A stretch of 64,000 nucleotides of DNA from Draconibacterium mangrovi (lineage in GTDB: Bacteria > Bacteroidota > Bacteroidia > Bacteroidales > Prolixibacteraceae), in assembly GCF_010586825.1 (NCBI RefSeq), contig NZ_JAAAGB010000007.1:243466-307465 (forward strand), written 5' to 3'. Positions within the stretch are counted from its first letter, which is position 1, and every line of letters starts with the position of its first letter. The notes under the pieces are model-generated. The model had not been told where the DNA came from. It made no database searches and was given only the letters and a program-made list of their open reading frames with translations. The position numbers and the translations under genes are program-made. Shown here in pieces: positions 50,505 through 59,376 of this stretch.

Positions 50505-52913
50505 CTATTTTCGCTTAACAAATACGTACGAAACTTTAAACGAGGTATATGGCTTTCTTTCAAAATCAGTTTCAACATACAGATTGTCTCCGGTAGTTCG
50601 GGTTTGATACTTCATGCTGTTAAAGATATTTGACCACGAAAGCTCAGTTGTCAGCCTTCTGCTAAAGAATGATTTGCGTAATACAAGGTTCGAGTATGCA
50701 TAGCCGTCTCTTTCCATTTGGGCATTAATTGCCTTGTTTTGATAAACAAACTGGTAACGCAAACTAAGTGTTTTTGAAATTCTGAAATTATTGTTGGAGC
50801 GGATACTTCCACGAAATATTTCCTGAATATCCGATTTATCATCAATGGTTGTAGTTAATTTATAAAAATAGGTACTCGTCGAAAGGTTGGTATTCCACCA
50901 TTTGAAAAGTTGGTAGCCAAACATAAAATCAACACCAACACTGAGCGACTCTCCAACATTTTCCTTTGTCCATTCAATGGCATTCCCCTCTCCTGTTCGG
51001 TAGTAATTTCGAGACAAGTTGTTTGTTTGACGGGCAAACACCTCTCCAGATACAAAATTATCGTCCCACGATTTCAGGTAGCCCAGTTCGTAAGCATTCA
51101 CGTATGATGGCATTAAGTTTTCATTTCCGGTAAACGAAATATACGGTGTTTCATACCTTCTTAAAGGAATAAGTTCCCAGTAATCAGGGCGGTTAATCCG
51201 TCGCGAGTAATTTAAAGTAAATTGATTTTCATCCGATATATTATAAACAAAATGCGCCGTTGGAAACCAATCCCAAAATTCTGTTGTTGCCGGAATATTT
51301 ACCAGATTTTCAATACCTACAAGGTTGTAACTGTAGTTCGACTGTCGGTGAGTAAATTCGCCTCTCATTCCCAACTGATAATCCAATTTACCGAAACTGC
51401 TTTTAAACGTTACAAAACCGGCATACACATCCTGTTTAAAATCAATCTCCTCGTTTTCCTTATCATTCACAAAAACACGCAAAACATTGTAACTATTAAA
51501 GGTGCCACTTTCTGTTTCCACTTTAGGAATATGGTCGAGATTAACTTCCAGACCGGCCTCTAACCGGCTTTTATCTGACAATTTATTTTCGTACGAAACA
51601 TTAGCATCTACAAGCAACTCGTTGTGTTCTTTTGATTGGTATCCAAACTTTTCAGAATGGTCGCTGTAAATCAGTTCATCACACTTTTGCTCTTCCAACG
51701 GCTGCAAATAGGTAGATGAGCTAACGTATGCCGACAATAAATTAGAACGGTCTTTATTAAAAGCATGTTCATAGCTGGCCACAACGCTCAGGTAGCGGTA
51801 ATACAGGTGATATCGGCTATCGAAACCATACTCCTCATAATTCACCAGATTGTTATCTTCATATTCACTTTCTGAATACGTTCCTTTTTCATTGGAAGTA
51901 CTCGACCTGCGAATAGGATCGGCGCTCAATTTAAAATCAAGATAATCTTTATCGCTTAAGTCGTAATTAAAACCAAGCTCCATGTAACTGTTATTTTCCC
52001 GGTCTTTAGATTTGACATCCCAAAGAGTATTGTAACGGGTGTTTTCGTTAGTAACAGTCTGGTTACCTTGCTGCCACTGAATTTGTGATACATAATCATC
52101 AAGCTGTCCATTCAAATACCAACCGCCGCGCTCTCCTTTCTGGTCGACTGAGAAAATGAACTCAGAAGATCCGAGTGTGGAGAGGTTCAAACTGGTACTT
52201 ACCTCAATTCCTTCCAAACGGTTACGCTTTAAAATAACCTGGATAATTCCTGCCGTGCCTTCTGCACCATATTTCGATGACGGGTTGGTAATAACTTCGA
52301 TGTATTGAATTTTATTTGCCGGTATTTGTCGTAATTTTTCTTCTCCGTTTAATTCGGGGCGGCCATTTATATAAACCAAAAATGTTCCATCGCCGCGGTA
52401 CGTCAAACGTCCGTCGACATCCAGTTCCAACGACGGAATATTTTCCATTAAATCGATGGCCTTGTCTGCCCCCGGAAAATTCCGCGCCTCAATAACTTTC
52501 CTGTCAACCTCGTATCTAACTCCTGAATTTTTAGATTGTACCGTTATTTCATCCAATGTTTTTTGATCAACCATTAAATCAATCTGCCCCAAATCAATCT
52601 CCTGGTCCGTAAGCTCCATTTCTTCAACATGATACATATCGTAGCCAACAAAACTAATCTTCAACTCATAAGCTCCGTACGGAAGATCGCTGATTTGAAA
52701 CAAGCCATTTTCGCTGGTTATGTCGCCATATATTTTGGTTGAATCAGATTGTGGTTCAATAATTACAGTTGCATATCTGATAGGTGTTCCGGATGTACCA
52801 TCTGTCACAATCCCCTTCAATTTGGCATTCTGGGCAAAAGCCCAAAAAACCAACATTCCAAACATGGAGGTTAGAAAGATCTTTTTTAGATGTGGAAACA
52901 AAAGTATGTTCAT
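50505..52913 (-). CDS. Outer-membrane beta-barrel / TonB-dependent receptor-like protein (OMP_b-brl_3 type)
   Basis: An 802-residue protein with an N-terminal signal (HLKKIFLTSMFGMLVFWAFA). Residues about 30-115 are a carboxypeptidase-regulatory domain (KLKGIVTDGTSGTPIRYATV). A plug-like region follows, with IPANKIQYIEVITNPSSKYG and AEGTAGIIQVILKR, and then a long barrel with NPDY-type aromatic strands. This layout fits the outer-membrane beta-barrel family of Bacteroidota, which lacks SusD partners. The ligand is unknown. It is upstream of, and in the same direction as, the MATE gene, 46 bp apart. Confidence 0.87.
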   Translation of the reverse strand: MNILLFPHLKKIFLTSMFGMLVFWAFAQNAKLKGIVTDGTSGTPIRYATVIIEPQSDSTKIYGDITSENGLFQISDLPYGAYELKISFVGYDMYHVEEMELTDQEIDLGQIDLMVDQKTLDEITVQSKNSGVRYEVDRKVIEARNFPGADKAIDLMENIPSLELDVDGRLTYRGDGTFLVYINGRPELNGEEKLRQIPANKIQYIEVITNPSSKYGAEGTAGIIQVILKRNRLEGIEVSTSLNLSTLGSSEFIFSVDQKGERGGWYLNGQLDDYVSQIQWQQGNQTVTNENTRYNTLWDVKSKDRENNSYMELGFNYDLSDKDYLDFKLSADPIRRSSTSNEKGTYSESEYEDNNLVNYEEYGFDSRYHLYYRYLSVVASYEHAFNKDRSNLLSAYVSSSTYLQPLEEQKCDELIYSDHSEKFGYQSKEHNELLVDANVSYENKLSDKSRLEAGLEVNLDHIPKVETESGTFNSYNVLRVFVNDKENEEIDFKQDVYAGFVTFKSSFGKLDYQLGMRGEFTHRQSNYSYNLVGIENLVNIPATTEFWDWFPTAHFVYNISDENQFTLNYSRRINRPDYWELIPLRRYETPYISFTGNENLMPSYVNAYELGYLKSWDDNFVSGEVFARQTNNLSRNYYRTGEGNAIEWTKENVGESLSVGVDFMFGYQLFKWWNTNLSTSTYFYKLTTTIDDKSDIQEIFRGSIRSNNNFRISKTLSLRYQFVYQNKAINAQMERDGYAYSNLVLRKSFFSRRLTTELSWSNIFNSMKYQTRTTGDNLYVETDFERKPYTSFKVSYVFVKRK

Positions 52914-53332
52914 CCAAGTGGTTAATTAGTTAGCTCCAAATGTTTTATCACAGCTCCTTATTCCGCCGCCTATCACAACTATAAACCAGTGTGTTATTAA
53001 CAAACCAACATTGAATAAAAGGAATTCAGGGCTTGGAATAATGTCAACTTTTTATTCTTATTGTGTTCAAAAATAAACATATTTCTCAAAAATCTATGGC
53101 TTATCATAAAAAATATAATTTTAGACCCATTGCTTTTGGAATTCAAATTTCTTCTCCCCGAAAAGCTAACATAAAACAGTTTTTTAGATTTATTAACAAT
53201 TAACCATGCTTCAGGTATTTCGCAACAGGTAACTTCCAAGGTAAAATTTTTGAGTGTAAACATTTTTTGCAAAACAGAGTTATAGTTGCAGAAATTAAGA
53301 TGACTTAAACTTATATTGATTTCAAAAGTTGT
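52914..53332. other. Gene-free divergent intergenic region
   Basis: A 419-bp A/T-rich stretch between the outer-membrane barrel gene and accC, holding promoters for both. A 91-codon minus-strand frame at 52997-53272 has no family features and I treat it as spurious. No RNA gene or terminator seen. No full consensus promoter was found. Confidence 0.4.
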
Positions 53333-54838
53333 ATGAAGAAAATCAAAAAGATTCTAATCGCAAACCGAGGCGAAATTGCGATTCGCGTAATGCGAACCTG
53401 CAGGGAACTTGATCTTGAATCAGTTGCCATTTACTCGGAAGCAGACAGGACTTCGCTTCATGTGCGTTATGCCCACGAAGCTTATTGTGTAGGTAAAGCA
53501 CCATCGAGCGAAAGTTACCTGAACATTGATAAAATTATAGAAGTGGCCAAACAAAGTGGCGCTGATGCAATCCATCCCGGTTATGGCTTTTTATCGGAAA
53601 ATGCCGATTTTGCCCGACGTTGTGGCGAAGAAGGAATTGTTTTTATTGGCCCTTCGCCCGAGGTAATCGTTCAAATGGGAGACAAGATTCAGGCGCGCGA
53701 AGCAATGACTGCTGCCGGAATTCCCGTAGTACCCGGAACCGATGGAGAGATAAAATCGGAAGATGAAGCGCTGGAAGTGATAAAAAGTATCGGTCTTCCG
53801 GTGATGATTAAAGCATCAGCCGGTGGAGGCGGTAAAGGAATGCGCCTGGTGAAAAACGAGTCGGAAGTGGTTTCTGCAGTTCGTGCTGCCCGCTCTGAAG
53901 CGAAATCGGCTTTTGGCGACGATGCCGTTTACATCGAAAAGTACATTACTTCGCCACATCACATCGAGTTTCAAATTTTGGCCGACCAGCACGGAAATAC
54001 AGTTCACCTTTTCGAGCGTGAATGTTCGGTTCAACGTCGTCACCAGAAAATGATCGAGGAAACTCCATCGCCGTTGATGACTCCTGAGTTGCGCGATGAA
54101 ATGGGAAAAGCAGCCGTTGAAGCTGCAAAAGCAGTAAATTATGTAGGTGCCGGAACCATTGAATTTTTGGTGGATAACGACCTGAATTACTATTTTCTTG
54201 AAATGAATACGCGTTTGCAGGTGGAACACCCGATTACCGAACGTGTTACCGGAATCGACCTGGTAAAACAGCAAATTTATGCTGCTGAAGGCCGTGAGTT
54301 GGAATTTGGGCAGGACGACCTTAGACAAAGAGGCCATGCCATAGAATGCCGTATTTATGCCGAAGACCCGGATAATAACTTTATGCCAAGCGCCGGAAAA
54401 GTGTATAAGATATCTACGCCACTGGGGCTGGGCGTTCGTACCGATGGTTATGTGTATGAAGGTTATGAAATACCGATTTACTATGACCCGATGATCTCGA
54501 AACTGATTGTTTGGGGAAAAACACGCGACGAAGCCATTGCGCGTATGCGACGGGCACTTTACGAATACAAAATTACCGGAGTAAAAACATCAATAAAAAT
54601 GCTGGAACGGGTAATGAACAACGAAAACTTCATTGCCGGAAATTACGACACCCATTTTATTGAGAAAAACCAGGAACAGCTGCTATCTAACGGAATGAAA
54701 GACAACCCGGAAGACATGGTTATAATTGCCGCTTTTATCGATTACCTGGATAAACTGGGAAGCAATGCGGCAGTAACCAAAGAGTTTGTTCCGGCACAAA
54801 GCCGTTGGAGGAAAATTCCTTATGTAAATCATTTTTAA
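53333..54838 (+). CDS. accC: Biotin carboxylase subunit of acyl-CoA carboxylase
   Basis: A 501-residue ATP-grasp enzyme. N-terminal KKILIANRGEIAIRVMRTCR, the ATP-binding glycine loop KASAGGGGKGMRLV, the active-site region ERECSVQRRHQKMIEE and FLEMNTRLQVEHPITE are all present. It carboxylates biotin on the carrier protein using ATP and bicarbonate. It heads a three-gene operon with the biotin carrier (9 bp downstream) and the carboxyltransferase. The operon is most likely propionyl-CoA or methylmalonyl-CoA-type carboxylase rather than acetyl-CoA carboxylase, because of the MmdA-like third subunit. The C-terminal 45 residues exceed the classical AccC length. Confidence 0.92.
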   Translation: MKKIKKILIANRGEIAIRVMRTCRELDLESVAIYSEADRTSLHVRYAHEAYCVGKAPSSESYLNIDKIIEVAKQSGADAIHPGYGFLSENADFARRCGEEGIVFIGPSPEVIVQMGDKIQAREAMTAAGIPVVPGTDGEIKSEDEALEVIKSIGLPVMIKASAGGGGKGMRLVKNESEVVSAVRAARSEAKSAFGDDAVYIEKYITSPHHIEFQILADQHGNTVHLFERECSVQRRHQKMIEETPSPLMTPELRDEMGKAAVEAAKAVNYVGAGTIEFLVDNDLNYYFLEMNTRLQVEHPITERVTGIDLVKQQIYAAEGRELEFGQDDLRQRGHAIECRIYAEDPDNNFMPSAGKVYKISTPLGLGVRTDGYVYEGYEIPIYYDPMISKLIVWGKTRDEAIARMRRALYEYKITGVKTSIKMLERVMNNENFIAGNYDTHFIEKNQEQLLSNGMKDNPEDMVIIAAFIDYLDKLGSNAAVTKEFVPAQSRWRKIPYVNHF

Positions 54839-54847
54839 ACAAGAATT

Positions 54848-55357
54848 ATGGCTGTTGAAATTAAAATTGGCGACAGGAAAGCATGGGTAAACCTGCTAAA
54901 ACAAGATGGCAACATTCTGGAAGTTGAAGTTGACGGAAAAACATATAATGTAGATTTGATGCATACTGCCGATGGCACATTTTCAATTCTTGAAGGTGGA
55001 CATTCGTACGACATCGAACTGGTTCCGGATGAAACGCCAAAAAAATATACCGCTTACACATTATACGAACGTTACAATGTTGAAGTAATTGATGCCGAAG
55101 CGCGTTATCTACAAAACCGCAATGCGAACGGAGCAGGACCAGGCGACAACAAAATAACCTCGCCTATGCCGGGCAAAGTAGTTAAAGTGTTGGTTGAAGA
55201 AGGTGATGTTGTTCAGGAAGGTGATACTGTAGTTATCATTTCGGCCATGAAAATGGAAAGCGAATACAAAGCACCTAAAGATGGAACGATTAAAAAAGTA
55301 CATGTAAAAGATCAGCAAACAGTAGACAGCAACCAGGTATTAATTGAATTGGACTAA
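54848..55357 (+). CDS. Biotin carboxyl carrier protein of acyl-CoA carboxylase
   Basis: A 169-residue protein with a C-terminal biotinyl domain (about 102-169). The biotin motif is SAMKMES and Lys135 is the expected attachment site. The N-terminal part (1-95), [19 protein letters not shown] onward, is a beta-rich domain typical of PCC-type carriers in Bacteroidota, and a short GPG-containing linker separates the two. It is 9 bp after accC and 10 bp before the carboxyltransferase gene. It differs in N-terminal domain from the smaller carrier at 659-1084. Confidence 0.9.
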   Translation: MAVEIKIGDRKAWVNLLKQDGNILEVEVDGKTYNVDLMHTADGTFSILEGGHSYDIELVPDETPKKYTAYTLYERYNVEVIDAEARYLQNRNANGAGPGDNKITSPMPGKVVKVLVEEGDVVQEGDTVVIISAMKMESEYKAPKDGTIKKVHVKDQQTVDSNQVLIELD

Positions 55358-55367
55358 AAGAAAAGAA

Positions 55368-56903
55368 ATGGATTTAAAAGCAAAATACGAACAGCTTGAT
55401 GCCCTAAACGCACAAGCCGAACTCGGAGGAGGTGAAGACAGAATTGAAAAACAACATGCAGCGGGAAAAATGACAGCCCGCGAACGCATTCTGCAATTAC
55501 TCGATCCGGGAACTTTTACCGAAATTGATAAACTGATGACACACCGAAATTACGATTTCGGTATGGAAGCCAAGAAAATATTGGGCGACGGTTTAATTTC
55601 GGGTTACGGAAAAGTAAATGGAAAACTGGTATATGTTTTTGCCCAGGATTTTACTGTTTTTGGCGGATCCCTGAGTAGAGCCAACGCCGATAAAATTGTA
55701 AAAATTCAGGAACTGGCACTAAAAATGGGAGCACCGCTTGTTGGACTGAACGACTCGGGTGGCGCCCGCATTCAGGAAGGCGTTGAAAGCCTTGCAGGTT
55801 ATGCCGATATATTTTATAACAACGTAATTTCATCGGGGGTAATTCCTCAAATTTCTGCCATACTTGGGCCTTGTGCCGGTGGTGCGGTTTACTCTCCTGC
55901 ACTCACCGATTTCATTTTTATGGTGAAAGAAAAGAGCCACATGTTTGTAACCGGACCTGAGGTAATTAAAACAGTTACGCACGAAGATGTTACCAAAGAA
56001 GAATTGGGCGGTGCAGATACCCACAGCTCAAAAAGTGGAGTAGCCCACTTTACCGGCAACGACGAGGAACAAACCATTATGATGGTTCGCGAATTACTAA
56101 GCTTCCTGCCTTCCAACAACCTGGAAGACCCGCCGGTAAAAACTACCATCGATCCCTCCGACAGGGTTAACGAAGAACTGGAAGAAATTGTTCCTGCCGA
56201 TCCGAATAAACCTTACGACATGCATGAGATCATCCAGACTGTTATCGATAACAAACATTTTCTGGAAGTTCAACCCAATTATGCACCGAATATAATTGTT
56301 GGATTTGCTCGTTTTGGTGGCCGCCCGGTGGGAGTTGTTGCCAACCAGCCCAGCCATTTAGCCGGAGTACTTGACATTAACTCATCGGTAAAAGCGGCAC
56401 GTTTTGTTCGCTTTTGCGATGCGTTTAATTTGCCTTTGGTAACTTTTGTTGATGTTCCGGGTTTCTTGCCGGGAACCGGACAGGAATTTGGCGGTATTAT
56501 CAAACACGGGGCAAAATTGCTTTATGCATTCTCAGAAGCTACTGTACCAAAAATTACGGTAATCACCCGTAAAGCTTATGGTGGTGCTTACGATGTAATG
56601 TCGAGCAAACATATTGGTGCCGATGTAAATCTGGCTTACCCAACAGCAGAAATTGCCGTGATGGGGCCTGAAGGTGCGATCAACATTATTCATCGCGAAA
56701 AAATGACCGATGACGAAAAAGCAGCCAAAGTACAGGATTACCGCGATAAATTTGCGAATCCTTATAAAGCAGCCTCACTCGGTTATATCGACGAAATTAT
56801 TCATCCGCGCGATACACGCAAAAAAGTTATCGATGCACTAGAAATGACACAAAACAAACGAAAATCAAATCCACCTAAAAAACACGGAAACATTCCGCTT
56901 TAA
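55368..56903 (+). CDS. Acyl-CoA carboxyltransferase (propionyl-CoA carboxylase beta / MmdA-like)
   Basis: The start at ATG 55368 is chosen over TTG 55344, which would overlap the carrier gene; the protein is 511 residues. It has both crotonase-like halves: [20 protein letters not shown] with oxyanion-hole glycines and [11 protein letters not shown] in the first, and [18 protein letters not shown] with [15 protein letters not shown] in the second. It transfers carboxyl from biotin to propionyl-CoA or similar. Paralogous to the partial gene at 1-237; it lacks the 24-residue C-terminal insert of that copy. It is the last gene of the carboxylase operon. Confidence 0.92.
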   Translation: MDLKAKYEQLDALNAQAELGGGEDRIEKQHAAGKMTARERILQLLDPGTFTEIDKLMTHRNYDFGMEAKKILGDGLISGYGKVNGKLVYVFAQDFTVFGGSLSRANADKIVKIQELALKMGAPLVGLNDSGGARIQEGVESLAGYADIFYNNVISSGVIPQISAILGPCAGGAVYSPALTDFIFMVKEKSHMFVTGPEVIKTVTHEDVTKEELGGADTHSSKSGVAHFTGNDEEQTIMMVRELLSFLPSNNLEDPPVKTTIDPSDRVNEELEEIVPADPNKPYDMHEIIQTVIDNKHFLEVQPNYAPNIIVGFARFGGRPVGVVANQPSHLAGVLDINSSVKAARFVRFCDAFNLPLVTFVDVPGFLPGTGQEFGGIIKHGAKLLYAFSEATVPKITVITRKAYGGAYDVMSSKHIGADVNLAYPTAEIAVMGPEGAINIIHREKMTDDEKAAKVQDYRDKFANPYKAASLGYIDEIIHPRDTRKKVIDALEMTQNKRKSNPPKKHGNIPL

Positions 56904-56980
56904 CAGAGATTGATGTAGATTGTAGTTCAGATTGAATCAGATTGAATCGAATCTGGATTTATCAAATACACGAAATATAG

Positions 56981-57026
56981 AAGAGATTGATTTGAGGTAA
57001 ATTGTTACTTTTTATCAATCTCTTTT
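56981..57026 (+). terminator. Rho-independent terminator of the acyl-CoA carboxylase operon
   Basis: AAGAGATTGAT (56981-56991) pairs with ATCAATCTCTT (57014-57024) across a 22-base loop, with T-rich sequence after it. Confidence 0.7.
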
Positions 57027-57143
57027 TCATTCTGTATACATCTTAAAATCAATCTTATTTCCCGCAAAACAACTACATTTAGGCCCGAAAGATTAGTTCA
57101 TCTGTTAACAAGGTCAATTTTCACACGAAAAACCATCAAACTG

Positions 57144-57174
57144 TTTGATAAATAACAATTTATTTCTATTTTTG
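57144..57174 (+). promoter_or_regulatory. Consensus Bacteroidota promoter of the rpsF operon
   Basis: TTTG at 57144-57147, exactly 19 bp, then TATTTTTG at 57167-57174. It matches TTTG-N19-TAnnTTTG at every fixed position and lies 46 bp before the rpsF start. Confidence 0.8.
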
Positions 57175-57219
57175 CGCGTCCAAAATTTTTGGAAAACTAT
57201 TTAATAATTTAAAAATTAG

Positions 57220-57582
57220 ATGATTATGTTGAATCAGTACGAAACCGTTTTCATTTGTACTCCCGTTTTATCTGAGCCACAGGTAAAGGAAGCGGTAACA
57301 AAATTCAGGGATCTCATCAAAGCCAATGGAGGTGAGATGATCCATGAGGAAGATTGGGGAATGAAAAAACTGGCTTACCCAATTCAAAAGAAATCTACTG
57401 GCTTTTATCACTTATTTGAATTTAAAGCCGATCCTGCATTCATTACAAAAATGGAGATCGATTTCCGTCGCGACGAGCGCGTTATCCGCTTCATGACTGT
57501 AAAACTCGACAAGTATGCCGTTGCATACAGCGAGAAGAGAAGAAAACTTCAGAAAGCAAAATCAGAAAAAAAGGAGGATTAA
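57220..57582 (+). CDS. rpsF: 30S ribosomal protein bS6
   Basis: A 120-residue protein with the bS6 pattern: [16 protein letters not shown] at the N-terminus, [17 protein letters not shown] in the middle, then [18 protein letters not shown]. The start could be ATG 57220 or 57226; the latter gives the family's usual MLNQYE. The C-terminal Lys-rich tail ([14 protein letters not shown]) is species-specific. It has no Shine-Dalgarno, in contrast to the two following genes. bS6 binds bS18 in the 30S platform. First gene of the rpsF-rpsR-rplI operon, under the promoter at 57144. Confidence 0.95.
   Translation: MIMLNQYETVFICTPVLSEPQVKEAVTKFRDLIKANGGEMIHEEDWGMKKLAYPIQKKSTGFYHLFEFKADPAFITKMEIDFRRDERVIRFMTVKLDKYAVAYSEKRRKLQKAKSEKKED
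57572..57577 (+). promoter_or_regulatory. Strong Shine-Dalgarno AGGAGG of rpsR
   Basis: AGGAGG ends 8 bp before the rpsR ATG at 57586. This is rare in this window: most genes, such as the SusD, LarA-like and sugar-acid genes, have no such sequence. Confidence 0.85.
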
Positions 57583-57585
57583 ACC

Positions 57586-57852
57586 ATGGCACAAGGAAGT
57601 GAAATCAGATACCTGACTCCACCGTCAGTAGAGATCAAAAAGAAAAAATATTGCCGTTTCAAGAAAAACGGAATCAAATATGTTGATTACAAAGACCCTG
57701 AGTTTTTGAAAAAATTCCTTAACGAGCAAGGTAAAATTTTACCTCGTCGTATCACCGGAACTTCGTTAAAGTATCAGCGCAAAGTTGGACAGGCCGTTAA
57801 ACGTGCCCGCCAAGTTGCATTGCTACCATTTGTAACCGACATGATGAAATAA
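57586..57852 (+). CDS. rpsR: 30S ribosomal protein bS18
   Basis: An 88-residue protein with [40 protein letters not shown] and the basic C-terminal [13 protein letters not shown], all typical of bS18. It starts at ATG 57586, 3 bp after rpsF, with a perfect AGGAGG and 8-bp spacing. bS18 is known to sit with bS6 and bS21 where the 16S anti-Shine-Dalgarno is held in Bacteroidota ribosomes; a strong Shine-Dalgarno on its own gene would suit autoregulation (see findings). Confidence 0.95.
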   Translation: MAQGSEIRYLTPPSVEIKKKKYCRFKKNGIKYVDYKDPEFLKKFLNEQGKILPRRITGTSLKYQRKVGQAVKRARQVALLPFVTDMMK

Positions 57853-57859
57853 GAGGAGG
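57853..57859 (+). promoter_or_regulatory. Strong Shine-Dalgarno GAGGAGG of rplI
   Basis: GAGGAGG lies 7 bp before the rplI ATG at 57867, in the 14-bp gap after rpsR. Confidence 0.85.
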
Positions 57860-57866
57860 ACTTGAA

Positions 57867-58313
57867 ATGGAAATTATATTATTACAAGACGTAGAGCGTT
57901 TAGGAAGCAAAGACGATATTGTTGAGGTAAAAGGTGGTTACGCACGTAACTTCCTGATTCCAACACGAAAAGCAGTTGTTGCTACCGAGTCGGCCAAAAA
58001 AGTTTTGGCTGAGAACATTAAACAACGTGCTCACAAAGAAGCTAAATTGAAAGAGGAAGCTACTAAAATTGCTGAGCAAATTGTTGCCAAGAAAATTACA
58101 ATTGGTGCGAAGACAAGTACTTCAGGCAAAATCTTTGGATCGGTTAACACCATCCAATTAGCTGAAGCGATCAACAAAAAAGGATTTGAGATCGACCGCA
58201 AACAGATCACTATTCCTGAAGACAGCATCAAAGAAGTTGGTACTCATACAGCTAAAATCAAACTACACAAAGAAGTTGTGGTTGAGATTGAATTTGAAGT
58301 TGTTGCGGAATAA
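57867..58313 (+). CDS. rplI: 50S ribosomal protein bL9
   Basis: A 148-residue protein. The N-terminal bL9 domain has MEIILLQDVERLGSKDDIVE and VKGGYARNFLIPTRKAV, the connecting helix follows (AHKEAKLKEEATKIAE), and the C-terminal domain has TSTSGKIFGSVNTIQLAEAI. The length is normal. It binds 23S rRNA at the L1 stalk base. Last gene of the operon, with a terminator after it. Confidence 0.95.
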   Translation: MEIILLQDVERLGSKDDIVEVKGGYARNFLIPTRKAVVATESAKKVLAENIKQRAHKEAKLKEEATKIAEQIVAKKITIGAKTSTSGKIFGSVNTIQLAEAINKKGFEIDRKQITIPEDSIKEVGTHTAKIKLHKEVVVEIEFEVVAE

Positions 58314-58346
58314 GCATATTTTTGCATACACAATACTAAAAACGGT

Positions 58347-58375
58347 AAAAGGGTTTCCAAATGGAAACCCTTTTT
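58347..58375 (+). terminator. Rho-independent terminator of the ribosomal operon
   Basis: AAAAGGGTTTCC (58347-58358), loop AAAT, GGAAACCCTTTT (58363-58374), with more T after. It is about 35 bp past the rplI stop. Confidence 0.85.
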
Positions 58376-58420
58376 ATTTTGCAATAATTTCTCAGATATA
58401 AGTCAAATCATTTCGTTCAA

Positions 58421-59092
58421 TTAGAAGATAGGGCTTACCGAAAACCGACAATTCGGACAGATTGGTTTATGCTTATCATTAATCAAATTGTGCTGACAGG
58501 CATAAATCATCATTTGTAAATGATTAATACTGCCCAGCTTTTCACGAATATTTTTCAAATGTGTGCGTACAGTCGACTCACTAATATTTAGTGAAGTTGC
58601 TACTGCATTGTGAGTTTCTTCGGTAATCCAGGTACCCAAAATCTGTTTCTCCCTGCTGGTTAAATTGGAATCGTTCTGCTCACTTTTTGAACAACTAAAA
58701 AATTTATCCAACGCCTTTGGACATAGGTATTTTCCTGAACTTTCAATCTCCTGAATAGCAAGGATAATTTTCTCTGCCGAACAACTTTTCACAATATATC
58801 CGTTAATAAAGGGCATAATCTTCACCATCAGTTCATGCGAAATTAATTCGGAGATAACCAGTATTTTTAGATGTGGAAATTTCAAGTTTAAATTCGACAT
58901 GTAGCCTATATATTTTATAGACCATAGCTTAAACTCAATGATTACAAGATCCGGGCGTAATTCAGCAATTGCTTCCAAAAGATTTTCACCATTGTCAACC
59001 ATTCCTATTATTTCAAAATGCTCATGTTGTGCCAAATAAATTTTAAGGCACTCAGCAACCAACTTTTGATCATAGGCAATTAATACTTTCAT
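58421..59092 (-). CDS. NarL/LuxR-type response regulator with Glu at the phosphorylation site
   Basis: The start at 59092 is chosen over 59125 because it begins MKVLIAYDQK, the usual receiver start; the protein is 223 residues. The receiver has Pro-Asp-Leu-Val-Ile-Ile-Glu at 47-53, so the phosphoacceptor Asp is Glu53, and only one acidic residue (Asp8) at the N-terminal acidic site; the conserved Lys is kept in YIVKSCS. The C-terminal LuxR HTH is LTSREKQILGTWITEE to ISESTVRTHLKNIREKLG. A short tail contains CPNC. It might act without phosphorylation. There is no sensor kinase nearby. Confidence 0.85.
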   Translation of the reverse strand: MKVLIAYDQKLVAECLKIYLAQHEHFEIIGMVDNGENLLEAIAELRPDLVIIEFKLWSIKYIGYMSNLNLKFPHLKILVISELISHELMVKIMPFINGYIVKSCSAEKIILAIQEIESSGKYLCPKALDKFFSCSKSEQNDSNLTSREKQILGTWITEETHNAVATSLNISESTVRTHLKNIREKLGSINHLQMMIYACQHNLINDKHKPICPNCRFSVSPIF

Positions 59093-59376
59093 GGTGTCAT
59101 TAGACAATGATGGATAACAAAACATTCAAACATCATACAAGTTACAAAAATTTATAGATAGGTGTTTACTCCAACCTGAATTATTGTTTAGATTGGATTC
59201 ATTAATGTCTACCTCTTCCTATGAAAATGTGGATATAAATCTGGCCAGAATAGCAGTACAAAACCAACAATATAAGGATTGTCTTGACTCTCCTATTTTT
59301 ATAAATTGTTATTCCATTTAATAGCGGCTGTATTAAAACCAGGGTTTATTATTTATTAATCAAAAATTACTTAACC

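Larger units (their letters stand above)
56904..57219. other. Intergenic region: carboxylase terminator, A/T-rich DNA and rpsF promoter
   Basis: 316 bp without ORFs. It starts with short GATTGA-rich direct repeats (56908-56955), then the terminator at 56981-57026, and ends with a consensus promoter for the ribosomal operon at 57144-57174. No RNA gene is visible. Confidence 0.6.

Noticed and set aside
52997..53272. 91-codon minus-strand open frame
   Set aside because: No family features, lies in A/T-rich promoter DNA, and composition looks non-coding.
56908..56955. GATTGA microrepeats as a regulatory array
   Set aside because: Short, imperfect and directly before a terminator; more likely low-complexity 3' untranslated sequence.
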